The notes beneath the pieces were generated by a model. The model worked only from the letters and a program-made list of their open reading frames with translations. It made no database searches and was not told where the DNA came from. This document shows, piece by piece, positions 26,963-36,064 of a stretch of DNA of 64,000 nt. This stretch comes from Priapulus caudatus. Taxonomy: Eukaryota; Priapulida; Priapulimorpha; Priapulimorphida; Priapulidae. Each line of letters opens with the position of its first letter. Positions within the stretch are counted from its first letter, which is position 1. A program made the position numbers and the translations under genes. Location of the stretch: contig NW_014577253.1 in the NCBI RefSeq assembly GCF_000485595.1, positions 262,860-326,859 on the forward strand, given 5' to 3'.

Positions 26963-29144
26963 TTCTTCATGTTCTTCTTGTTCTTCGTTTTCTTCTTTAT
27001 CCTCCTTAAATCGTATAATTTCTATGGCATTCTGTACTGTCAGTGTGTTACATGTAACGTATGCCACTGCATGTGGTGGTGATAGTACTGTGTAGTTTTT
27101 GCCTGCGTTAATTAGTTACAGGTGGCAGCTCTCTATTTCAGCCTGTAGGCTTGCGTAGGTAAATGGATGAGTGCTTACCTATTCTGTCTTGCAAATAGTT
27201 GTTGCTACTGCGTACAATGGGAGCTTCCATCTTTAATCTTAAGACACTTAAACGTACGCGCCATCTCGTGACAACTTTCATAACGATCCCAACGAACATT
27301 CCTTTGAGAAGGTTTCTGATACCATCCCTGTGCCTTCCACTGTTTCGGCGTGTATCTGAACACATTTGGGACTAACAGGGTTTACTAGAATCTCACCACT
27401 CCACCACAGAGTCACCGCAGTAGACGTTAGATGAGCGCTGTCGCTCCGCGGCACTTGTTTCTTCTTCTTTTTCTAATTATTGTTCTTTATCGGCTCCCTT
27501 TTCTTCTTTATTCTCCTTTGCTTCCTTCTTTTCATGTTCTTCTCTTTTCTCTTCTTGCTTCATATTCATTGTCAATATTATTGTGCTCCATAGATCTTCA
27601 CTGTGAAGATAGCCACTTACGATCTTTGACATTGTGATGTGGCAATGTAATTAAGTTTAAACATTTAACTTAAACTGATACTTATTCATACCAATGCACA
27701 AACATTCAATTTTTGCCTTGGTAGCAATGAGGTGACCTAATTTGTGTGTAGTATGTATGCACATGAATAAAAACGTTTGCAGCGTAATCATAACCATGGA
27801 AATGTGCATAGATTTCAAGATCAAGAAAAATTAATGAATAATCATTTAAAAAATCAAATTAAAAGTTTTATTAATATTTTTGATGCCATTCTATGAGGAG
27901 TTTGCATTCCAATGCATTGCTATTGATGCGCTGTGATCAGATTTATTTTAGACTGGTATTTAAATACATTCATTTAAGTATCAGCATGCAAGTGTTAAAT
28001 TCCCTGTTGTGTGTTTTTCTTGCAGTAATACAGAGACAGCGAAAGCCTTAATGGAAGCTGCGATTAGTCTGTTGAACAGTAGCAAGGCAGAGTTTGACGG
28101 AGCAGAGGTAATGACATCCAGGGGTGTCTAGGTCAGAAATAACGTTGCTTGCAAACTGGTTACTTACCTCTTTGTTAGGGATGAATAGGAAATTACTGAG
28201 ACACTGATGAGTATGAATGCATCGAGTAAACTTTATACAGTTATATCAACTTACAGTTATTGTCATGTAGAAAAATACATTCTACGTGCATAAGTATAAA
28301 TACTGACCAACATAATCTTGTCGTTGAATCCTCTGTGTTTGCATGCATACGTGCGCTTGTTAAAGTTATATGCAATCATCACTTATATGTGCGATGTCCA
28401 TCACCATATATGTGTTTGTAAGGCAGCCATGTTTAATTAGGTTAACCTACCTAACTTGCAGGTGCTGAGGCTCATTCCAGAGGATTGGCCGATATCTCTC
28501 GTGCGACAGTTTCTGGTGCGTACGGTTCGCAGGAGCCAGCATGAATGCCGGATGAAGCTCGTAGAACAAGCACTAGCACAGGGTGCAAGGGCCGGGGCTG
28601 AAGTTGCGACAGCCTCCGTGATGAACCGAAGTGAGATCGTGACTGAGGACAGGTGAGTAACACAAGTAGCAATGCATTTACCAATTTTTTATTGTCAGGA
28701 GAATGTAGAGTCAAACTCGTGTGATAAAAACACGTGATGATTTATCATGCAGACATGTTACATGACAGAGAAGACTTACAGTGTTTCTGAAATTAGTGTA
28801 ATTCAATAGAAAAAGTATACACTTGGTGTTAGTATTCTTTTTCCAATCAGAAATGCACATATAATGTGCATATCCAGCCTTAAATGGATGTCACGTAATA
28901 TTTTTTGTTCTTTTTGCTTAAATCCAGGTGCTGTGCTGTGTGCCATAAACCTTTCAGAGATCCACAGTTTCTGAGGTATCCGAATGGTATAGTCTCCCAC
29001 ATACACTGCTCTAACCATCGGCACATTTGCCCTGTCACTGGCAAATTGTTCAAAGTGATACTGCCACACCCAAGGTCAGGATCACCTACAAAGACTACTA
29101 GTTTTCAGTCATCAGTCACCAAACCGCAAATTCGCGAATCTTGA
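13748..29144 (+). CDS. TGFBRAP1: TGFBRAP1 / Vps3: CORVET tethering subunit (22 exons)
   Basis: The product is the TGF-beta receptor-associated protein 1 / Vps3 orthologue, a CORVET subunit that tethers Rab5-positive early endosomes. Exons: 13748-13864, 16719-16771, 16973-17063, 17265-17363, 17868-17951, 18994-19098, 19478-19612, 19979-20139, 20293-20425, 21051-21146, 21593-21697, 22015-22206, 22640-22833, 23341-23409, 23871-23943, 24409-24543, 24752-24852, 25475-25586, 26630-26793, 28026-28107, 28462-28652, 28928-29144. All internal borders are GT/AG and phases join; total 2709 nt, 902 residues (human about 860). Family matches include KKPVNQLKAASAL, CLNENPDSNNPF, GISQRPPVH, LKLYAEMD, YADWLLKK, HTHLALLY, CAILHGKLEEHEQALEILVH and RYPNGIV. 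These match TGFBRAP1 rather than VPS39. The start is supported by MSIRAFELVP; residues 20-39 have no obvious counterpart and may be variable. No frameshift was seen. Confidence 0.93.
13959..14294. mobile_element. GCTNANAGGGTCTATG-family MITE with 9-bp TSD, intron 1
   Basis: A 336-bp element flanked by perfect 9-bp repeats GTCACTGAC (13950-13958 and 14295-14303). Inverted ends are GCTGAGAGGGTTTATGTCCCC and the complement of GCTCATAGGGTCTATGTCCCC. The interior holds CCCTAA repeats (about 14160-14200), repeated GGTACGTTCCGG words, and at 14013-14048 the end of another family (CACAGGCACTTGAAGCGTTT, as at 47079). It starts 95 bases after the exon-1 donor. Confidence 0.9.
14511..15564. repeat. Long inverted repeat around microsatellites and a gap
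   Basis: Arms 14511-14665 and 15414-15564 are about 155-base near-perfect reverse complements, starting TGGCGCAGCGCGTTCCACAG. Between them lie two CA/GA tracts (about 15036-15126 and 15275-15366), themselves preceded by similar C-runs, and a 10-N gap. The layout suggests a foldback element or an unresolved palindrome in TGFBRAP1 intron 1. A further TGGCGCAGCGCGTTCCACAG copy follows at 15575. Confidence 0.75.
15225..15234. other. Assembly gap (10 N)
   Basis: Ten unresolved bases. The preceding 90 bases are garbled ACGTAACG-like words, as expected where reads failed inside a palindrome with CA repeats. The true size is unknown. Confidence 0.99.
15565..16718. other. Rest of TGFBRAP1 intron 1
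   Basis: After the palindrome I see no element with paired ends. A CCCTTACCCCTA-type tract occurs near 16025-16085. A 54-residue open frame from 16161 was considered as exon 1 and rejected once the conserved N-terminus was found at 13748. Confidence 0.5.
16719..20425 (+). CDS. TGFBRAP1: TGFBRAP1 exons 2-9: CNH (beta-propeller) domain
   Basis: These exons encode residues about 40-326, the citron-homology (CNH) domain, which in Vps3/Vps39 proteins forms an N-terminal beta-propeller involved in Rab and membrane contacts. Landmarks in order: IFIGTNDG, FLGQKKPVNQLKAASAL, FCLNENPD, KKQLHLFTVTEDRI, MDGSHICIALTSQYIVIN, EEFLLSGPSALGMF, ISQRPPVH, QFITVHS, DQQQKQIISF and REVYGVVPVP. Exon 6 (18994-19098) is the least conserved; it was placed by the phase-0 fit and by TVTEDRI. 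Confidence 0.9.
18172..18845. mobile_element. PIF/Harbinger-type MITE filled with GTCCGG minisatellite, intron 5
   Basis: A 674-bp element with inverted ends AGCTAAAGTCACAC / GTGTGACTTTAGCT and 3-bp duplications TAA on each side, the TWA target of PIF/Harbinger elements. Nearly all of the interior (18188-18830) is a degenerate minisatellite of words such as GGTCCGGGAC and GGTCCGTGGC, far more GC-rich than the gene. ORFs in it on both strands are compositional artefacts. Confidence 0.85.
20488..20982. mobile_element. hAT element with 8-bp TSD CTCTAGTG, intron 9
   Basis: A 495-bp element with ends CAGTGGTGGCCAAACTTTT and the complement of CAGGGGTGGGCAAACTGCGG. Perfect 8-bp duplications CTCTAGTG lie at 20480-20487 and 20983-20990. 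The GGCCGCA motifs near both ends are typical of this widespread hAT MITE type. It contains a second element (20722-20885) and an (A/T)-rich run. Confidence 0.92.
20722..20885. mobile_element. MITE nested inside the intron-9 hAT element
   Basis: A 164-bp element with perfect inverted ends CAGGGGCGTGTACAGG / CCTGTACACGCCCCTG and C-rich subterminal runs. The short word ACATG is repeated at the borders. Because it splits the hAT element, it is the younger of the two. Confidence 0.85.
21051..28652 (+). CDS. TGFBRAP1: TGFBRAP1 exons 10-21: helical repeat region (Vps39-type)
   Basis: Residues about 327-831 form the alpha-solenoid that links the propeller to the C-terminal domain and carries complex-assembly contacts. 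Landmarks: LLADKRITEALDLA, QQQAGFIEFSQ, SLYPLLMP, DTALVKLYAEMD, MWKYADWLLKKDE, FLQRYPEALLKYLEYLV, EKYHTHLALLYMN, CAILHGKLEEHEQALEILVH, AAAEQYCSV, LFYNLLTAYM and LRLIPEDWPISLVRQFL. All exon joins preserve frame with mixed phases 0 and 2. Confidence 0.9.
23105..23194. mobile_element. 90-bp palindromic MITE, intron 13
   Basis: Inverted ends GGGGCCCGTTGCCAGAAA / TTTCTGGCAACGGGCCCC (18 bp, perfect) with an AT-rich centre. No certain TSD. It sits between exons 13 and 14, clear of splice sites. Confidence 0.8.
26146..26298. mobile_element. MITE with TACTGTA ends, intron 18
   Basis: A 153-bp segment bounded by TACTGTATTCGCGAATT and CGCGAAATATACAGCGTATACAGTA. The ends pair imperfectly, and the interior has further TTCGCG and CGCGAAA words typical of a MITE type seen in many invertebrate genomes. 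The TSD is unclear. Confidence 0.6.
26456..26604. mobile_element. MITE next to the exon-19 acceptor
   Basis: A 149-bp element with ends CAGGGGTGAATAATGA and TCGTTATTCACCCCTG and a 7-bp duplication ATGAGAT (26449-26455 and 26605-26611). The interior is a tandem of TTGTCATAA words. Its right end is 25 bases before the exon 19 start, so the branch point probably lies inside or at the edge of the element. Confidence 0.85.
26840..27002. repeat. TTC-rich polypyrimidine tract, intron 19
   Basis: Pyrimidine-rich sequence on the + strand, with about 13 consecutive CTT units near 26930-26970. Ser- or Glu-rich ORFs here are artefacts. Confidence 0.9.
28928..29144 (+). CDS. TGFBRAP1: TGFBRAP1 exon 22: C-terminal Cys/His domain and stop
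   Basis: The last exon encodes the Vps39_2-type C-terminus. CCAVCHKPF and QFLRYPNGIVSHIHC give a CxxC followed about 22 residues on by an IHC pair, plus HRHICPVTGK. The pattern is a probable zinc-binding fold that in this family contacts other complex subunits. A Ser/Thr-rich tail follows to the TGA at 29142. Confidence 0.92.
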
Positions 29145-29764
29145 CCGGTGTGGTCTGTTAGTGACACAGTGTATATAGCAATGTGGACAGACCTCGAAAA
29201 AAGTATGAGCGTAGAGCTACGAAAAAAGCAAGCAAACGTTGGTGATATAACAGTGTTAGTCAGTAGTGCAACGTGTAAAGGCTGCGGTGCATGCTGAGCT
29301 CTCTCAGGCTAAGACAAAGCTAATCTTGTGTAAATGTGTGAAATATTCAGTGTAGATACACCTCGTACGCATAGATTCATGGTATTACACGTGTACTATA
29401 CAGACTATGCGCTAAGTGTGTACACTTTATAAGCCACATTGCCTTCAATGATAGCTAGAGCTAGTAGTTCTTCCACGTAAAATTTTGCCATCGTGCATCA
29501 CCCCAATTACATCTCACTCTCTCATTGATTTTCACTTTCACATAAAAGGTCACTGCTACATAATGAAAATTGTGCCCCGAGCAAAATGTGCAAATATGGA
29601 TTTCATTAATGAATAGAATGACGATATTAAAGTTCATGATATATAGAAATACCAGACATACAGCTTATTTCGAACATGGTAATCAAAAGGAAAAGCTCAG
29701 CCTACCTCAGTGCAATGCAATTTTTAACTGTGATCTATTGTGTTTAAGACTTTTTTTTAACGAA

Positions 29765-29770
29765 AATAAA
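29765..29770 (+). terminator. Candidate TGFBRAP1 polyadenylation signal
   Basis: First AATAAA hexamer after the stop codon, about 620 bases downstream. The sequence between holds no other gene signal, so it is the likely 3' UTR. Position-based inference. Confidence 0.5.
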
Positions 29771-29934
29771 ATTTACTTTCCTCCGGTATAGTAAAAGTAG
29801 CTTTATAGTGAACATCAATAGAAGGGCTAAAACTTTATTTTTAACATTGAAGCGGTTCCAGAGTTGTTTAATTGATGCTGATATTTGTGTGCCAGAACCA
29901 TGTGATGCTGAGTGGAAATCGATCTATTTATAAT

Positions 29935-30004
29935 TACTGCTTGCTCTATTCCAAGATATATAGATATGCGGTCTATATAATATCTTGGAATAGAGCAAGC
30001 AGTA
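29935..30004. repeat. 70-bp hairpin
   Basis: TACTGCTTGCTCTATTCCAAG and its exact complement flank a short AT-rich loop. No TSD was found, and the ends differ from the TCAAGAG family. Confidence 0.85.
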
Positions 30005-32286
30005 TTGATAGATAGATATGCTCTGAGCGGCTCTTTATATAGTACAATCGATTAGCACCAAGGCAATCAGTTGCCACGCACAATCAACGTTTTCAATTAG
30101 CAGACTGAGAGGGTGAGAGAACTTAAATAAAAAAAGGTGACGTCAAGCTCAACGTGCCAAATCGCATCGGTTCACTGGCGTTTGGTATTTGTCTTGCGGT
30201 ATGCTACGGTAGCTGCGTGGCTTGGCTATACGCGATGCAGGACGTTATGCGTGCGGTTATGCGATTATATTTCCTGACATGCGTATCATGTGTCATGTAA
30301 TCTGTTGTATTTTTTGCGAGTTGTTCGTAATCGTGTTTATGGCCGTGACTATTTTCATCGTAAGACTATTATCGATTTTGTATATATTAAATATATATAA
30401 GAATGAGCTGTACTTATACCAAAAGTGGGCCGTTTTCATTATGTTTTGACCACACCAACATTGAAATATAACACTCACACTGTGAAAAATAATCATGTGA
30501 TGAATTAAAAAATACATATTAACAATGTTATTACATGTTTATGTCGTATAATCATTAATCGTGAATTGCTGGCATTGCCAATAACTGTGATATTGGCGGG
30601 TGCTAACAAAGGAAATGCATTCTTTTGTCTTGGAAGCAGAAATTTCATAGAGTGGCTTGAGAAAAATTCGTCTGCCGCAGATGGAATTTCAGTGCTAGTC
30701 TCATTTGTAGAAATAATTATAACGCAGTGCGTTTTCTGATATATTATACGATACAAACAAAACCTGAACGTGTTTGATGGTTAAAAATGTGGGTCTTTTT
30801 CAATAAGATCGAAATAAGTCCGGTGAAAATTCATGATGTAGGCCTTATCAGGAGTGTTTAATATAGAGATCTCTATAGAATCTATATTATACACTCCTGA
30901 TGTAATCATATCCCAGGAATTACGTGAACAAAGTAATTATGCAACGTATTGCGTTATTTTTCACAATTTAATATACTATAATACAGTAATTGTTAAATTA
31001 ACCTTAGGTACTCATTAATTACGTAATCGTGTACTCTAACATGTTTACTCGATATTAATTTGAAATTGTTTTCCACGAATTGACGATGAAGGAAACCTTA
31101 TTTTGCAGATATTCCTGCACTTTGGAACTATGGAACTATGACAATGTGTGACAATTACTGATGTATGGTTCAATCGTTTACTGTTGGCCATATCGTACTC
31201 AGAATGATTTTTACCGCGGTAAAAATAATGGAGTTGGAAAACATGTGAGTTTCCTCGATCTAGTGCCGCCGTGTATGAAATCTCTCACGCCGTATTTGCC
31301 TACAACTAATTTTAATTAAATTGCGCTATTTAAAAACACGTCATACCGAAGCCATGTGTAGTACCTTGTACGATGTCGTTTTAATGATCGCCGAGTAATA
31401 GCCGACAATCAATTACGATCGTAACGAGTAACTGCCGATGACGTCAATGGCGGTGTCTGCTGACGCACGTGCTACTTTGTCGTCTAATCACATACGTTGA
31501 CATAGAGATGGATATTCATGCACCCTATTCATGTTCTAGTGGCTTTACGTGTCTGCATTTTGGGGACGCTTTATCTTCGTGTAGTTATTACGTTACACGT
31601 CCTACACGTGGGACGTAGTTGTGTGTGCTTATAGCCTACGTGCTCGCGAACCGAACACGTCTGTTTATGTGTGTAGGTGGCGTGGCTATGGATGTGTGAG
31701 CGATGCTTGCATGTACCATATATGTGCTATGTAATTATTACCCAAATCAATTAGAACGAACAGAATATTTTTGATCAAAAATTATCGATAGCGTTATTAC
31801 TACACGATATTATCTAACTTATATTTATATTATTTTACTTTTATATCACAAAGCTTATTAACTAAATGTATTATTATATATTTTACGATTCAGTCCACAA
31901 AGATTTACAGGCGAATAGGATTGGTTTATAATTTGCTTGTGTATTTATTTTGGTAATCCTTATTGAAGCGTGCCAAAGAAATAGTTACTGCGAAGAAATA
32001 ATAAATATGTTAAAATAATCACGAGTTATGACGATCATCTCATTATGACACTCATGACGATTGGATGCTAGCGTGCAAGGAGTTGATTGAGCCTAGCGAC
32101 ACGTAACCCTTCGCTCTGCAACAGGGCCTCCTAGATAATTGGTCGCAATCCGTTGCATTTTGACTAAATATTTTCCGGCGATACCTACTAGATTTCCCTA
32201 TGACCATTCCCCACCATAACAACAACTCGCTTTGCTTCCTGGTGCAAGCGATATTGTGCGTGTGAGTCCACCGCGCCGTGTGTGGC

Positions 32287-32329
<43 letters not shown>

Positions 32330-33719
32330 TGGTGTAATGATGTGCTGCGTATAGTAGGTAGCGTGGGCGCTGAGGCGTGGAGAGCGAGGCGTCAGAGCAT
32401 GGGCGTGATACAGCGGGGGGGGGGGAGGGGGGGGGCGCGCACGGGTAGGGTTCACCCAGGACCCAACGGCTCCTCCATGCTGGAACGGCACGGTAGGGCA
32501 GCAATAAACGCATCGAAAGGGAGAACAAACGCCGGTTGCTAATTCAAAAAATCTTCCCTGGGAGAGGCCTCCGACAGTCCCCCTCATTTCGCGTGCGTCA
32601 GCAAATTGTTTGGAGATTACGGTGAGACCCCCCCGGGACGCAAAACTCTCTCATTCTTCGGTCTTGTTACACTTTCGGACGCTAATCAACTGGTACAATA
32701 AATCCTAAGTAATCATAACGCACCCGGGCTGGGTTACGTTGTGTGCGTGCGTGTGGGGTCGATTGTGCGTCAGCGTGCGTGGGAGCGGTTAATTGTGAGG
32801 CGTTGCTGAATGGCGTGCGAAGAGCGTTAAACTGTGTGTGCGTGTAATGTTACGATTTTGCGGCGTTTAGCGTAGTCGTCGCGTTTAATGCGTGCGTGCG
32901 TGTTGAGAATGGTGTACGTGATGAGTTACGAGTGGGCTAGCGTATGCTGTGCAGTGCGTTGACTTTTAATGTGAATTTAATGCGTGTGCAGCGCGTTAAG
33001 TGTGTGTGCGCATGTGCTGAGATTGCGTGCGCGCGTGTGTGTGCGTGGCGTTGGCGTGTATAGTTAGCGTGTGTCTGATGTAAACTGAATGGCGGTTAGC
33101 AAAATCATCTCTGTACCTTCTGTAAGCTTTGTATAATTTTAAATTTCTATACATTCTTTTATACTATTTTAATATAATTATATTTTTATTTCAAATTAAT
33201 TCGTAATAACATATATATAGTTTATATCACTAAATTACCATGGTGGAAATAATGAGAAGGCTTTATAGTCCAGCAAAAAGAGGAGGGGTCAGTAGACCTA
33301 CCATAGATGTTCTGTGCCTGTGGAGTCTCCTCTGGAACCTGGTTACTTTCATGTGAGTTAGTAAAAATAAGTGTATACATGTGTCATGAGAAATGAGACT
33401 TCCGTACTTCATCCGCATTCTTACTTCATAGCACTCACGAACATTTCGCAGCGTTGTGAGCATTCGGGGTCCTGTCGTGGCTGCATATAGAGGGCAGCAC
33501 GAGCATGGATTTGTTCGAGCAACTAATCATTTGCGAAGTACTTCCTCTGCCCAGACGATTCGTTCATTTTGGACATTCGGGTACAAGTCAATCAATATTT
33601 TAGTTTTAGTAAGGGATATAACGGGCGTAGAAGAGAGCGAATGCCGGAATGGGAAGTGAGGCATAAGATGAATAAAGACAGAGAAGAGAGAGAGAGAAGA
33701 GAGAGAAGAAGTAGAGAGA

Positions 33720-33770
<51 letters not shown>

Positions 33771-34300
33771 CAGAGAGAGACAGAGAATGAGTGAACGAGC
33801 GAATAAGCGTACAAACATCAGGAGCAAACATGCAAGTGAAAGCGAGGAAGATAGAGTGAGGGCGAGAGCGAGCGAAACTTACGAGCTAGTTCGATATTTC
33901 TCTGAGAATAGGATAAGGACCGTAAAATATGACAGTGTAAGAGTAGGCGAATGTGAACTGTTGGGTGATCCCTACGATCACAGAATGGCCTTCAATGAAT
34001 ACATCTCCGGCATAGTGAGTTCATGCCTGACCGCGGAAGAGGTGAAGGCGAGCCGCCACGCCTTGCGCGCCTCTACCTACGCTCTAATGGTGCTCCGTGA
34101 TTCTTTCACATTCCACTGCAAACCCCCTTCCTTTCCGCTTCCTATACTCGTAGTAAAATCCGCTATATATCTTAAACTTTTGTACTGATATATCGCTATA
34201 CGGTTTATATATACTCATTTATATTATCAGGGGTAGATATAATGACAAAAATTCTCTGACAAATTTAACAGATCATCAACTATGAGACATTCATCAACTA
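30005..34300. other. Intergenic, no recognisable gene
   Basis: No ORF with family similarity. Repeats here: a palindrome with TCAGGAG/CTCCTGA ends at 30848-30900, a (TG)n run at 32287-32330, a G-run tract at 32418-32440, TGCG-rich sequence at 32740-33080 and a (GA)n run at 33683-33784. The 133-residue ORF starting at 33787 begins beside the GA repeat and is probably chance. Confidence 0.55.
30848..30900. mobile_element. 53-bp palindrome, TCAGGAG-ended family
   Basis: TCAGGAGTGT and ACACTCCTGA ends with an ATATAGAG / CTCTATA-rich centre. The ends match the 35289-35320 element. Flanking 5-mers CCTTA and TGTAA do not match, so its insertion record is lost or it lies elsewhere. Confidence 0.6.
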
Positions 34301-34309
34301 TTTACTGAC

Positions 34310-34600
34310 GCTAATAGGGTCTATGTCCCCCAGGTTACTGCCGGAACGTACCCTGGGTACGGTCCGGTATACAGTAACGTACCCTGGTAACTATTTGATA
34401 TGGTTAGGGTTAGGGTTAGGTTTAAGGTTAGGGTTAGGGTTAGGGTTAGGGAGTAGGCGTAGGCGACTCCCTAGACTCGTAGTGGAGTAGGCGAGGTACG
34501 GTCCGGCATATTAGATAGTACCAGGGTACGTTCCGGTATACCGGACCGTACCCAGGGTATACGTTCCGGCAGTACCCTGGGGGACATAGACCCTCTCAGC
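34310..34600. mobile_element. GCTNANAGGGTCTATG-family MITE, perfect 9-bp TSD
   Basis: A 291-bp relative of the intron-1 element in opposite internal orientation. The ends are GCTAATAGGGTCTATGTCCC and the complement of GCTGAGAGGGTCTATGTCCC, with flanking 9-mers TTTACTGAC (34301-34309 and 34601-34609). It carries TTAGGG repeats (about 34402-34452) and TACGGTCCGG / GGTACGTTCCGG words. Confidence 0.92.
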
Positions 34601-34837
34601 TTTACTGACGGTTGATGCATTTTGATTTAGATTTTAGCTAGGTCAGAAACTGCAACTTATCCCTACTTTGCACTTTCCTTCCGAAAAGCTTTATGATTTT
34701 GCTATGCATGATGATGACGTATCATGATTTTTGTGTTTTTGTGTGTATTTATTTGCGTTACTTTCCTTATTTCCTGAGAACGCTCGCACGAACGCCGAAA
34801 TACAGCTAGTAACAAGATAAATGAATCCATCACACAC

Positions 34838-34840
<3 letters not shown>

Positions 34841-34909
<69 letters not shown>

Positions 34910-34998
34910 TATATATATATATATATATATATAATGCACGGATATGTGTGTGTGCGTGCGTGCGTGCGTGCGTGCGTGTGTGTGCGTGTGCGTGTCCG
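34841..34998. repeat. (TA)n followed by (TGCG)n microsatellite
   Basis: About 94 bases of nearly pure TA, then TGTG and TGCG units. ORFs reading as Tyr-Ile repeats are artefacts. Confidence 0.95.
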
Positions 34999-35288
34999 TG
35001 TCAATCGAATATGGCATGGACACGAATGAGTGATTATACTCTGATATGTTAGCGCAGACGATGGGTAAGCCTACACGTGTGAATCGGCCACTCACGGATG
35101 CACGAAAACGTGTCGGAATTCATACTACAATGGCATCGAAGAATTGCGGAAATGGTCGTGAATGGAAATGGGTCTACCTGTCTTTGTATATGCGCATAGT
35201 ATTTTTACCTTGGGTATTCAAGCACTACGTGTCGTATGATGATGCCGCACTCGAGTGCCAACATTGATGAATGCTGCATGCGATTACA

Positions 35289-35320
35289 TCAGGAGTCTAT
35301 CAATATTGATAGACTCCTGA
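35289..35320. mobile_element. 32-bp perfect palindrome with 5-bp TSD TTACA
   Basis: TCAGGAGTCTATCAAT followed directly by its exact complement, flanked by TTACA on both sides (35284-35288 and 35321-35325). This is the shortest member of the TCARGAG family in the window and has no loop. Confidence 0.8.
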
Positions 35321-35919
35321 TTACATTGTGGAAATATAAAGACACACTTCGAAATTTGTGTACGTGCGTCAACTGTGTTTATTTCGCTGCGTTATAGTAC
35401 GGCACAGAAGTACATCTCCTACGTCTGAGTTAGCCTAGTTGAGCTTCGACTTTGTCCTCATCTTACGACGGCATCCCGGCGTTGTATGCCTGGAGTCTCT
35501 GTACAGTACTTCGAAACAAACTGGATTGTAGTACGTTACGCTGCGTGGTCACATTTTCGACGTTGTATATCATATAAATACGATCGCCAGAACTGGCATC
35601 TGGCTGGACCATCCACAGAGCGGCCGCGGGCAATGCTGCCAGTACGATGTTGGTATTGGTAGTAAATAGGGGGTTTCTCTTTGGTGCGCGTCTATTTTTC
35701 TAACGAGTTCCTTAGGAGTTAGGATACCCTTCATACCTAAAACTGGGGTCCTACGCGCGCCGCGCATAACACATACGCAGTGCGACGTACGATATATATC
35801 CTATCAAGAACTAATAATACCTAAGGTACACACATAAGGTGTACACTATATATATAAGTGTAAGCGTACAACAGTGCACGCCGCGAGAGCAATGGCCGCC
35901 TGCAGCGTATATGCTTGCA

Positions 35920-36064
35920 CGTAGGACTTGGACGGAATTTACAGGAAACTGTCGGCAATAATAGGTGAAAGAGAGTATAGAAACATTAAGAATTTGGTAG
36001 ATGGTAAATAGATTTCGTATTTAGTTAGCATTATATTTTATTGAAACGCTTCAAGAGCCTGTGT
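35920..36064. mobile_element. Solo arm of the CACAGRCRCTTG-ended element
   Basis: About 145 bases similar to the right arm at 47500-47642 (GAAAGAGAGTA, GAAACATTAAGA, then TATTGAAACGCTTC...CTGTG). No opposite arm is visible nearby, so this is a solo or truncated copy. Confidence 0.65.

Noticed and set aside
33787-34188. 133-codon ORF following the GA repeat
   Set aside because: The start lies beside the microsatellite; no recognised domain, no splice signals, repeat-biased composition at its start.
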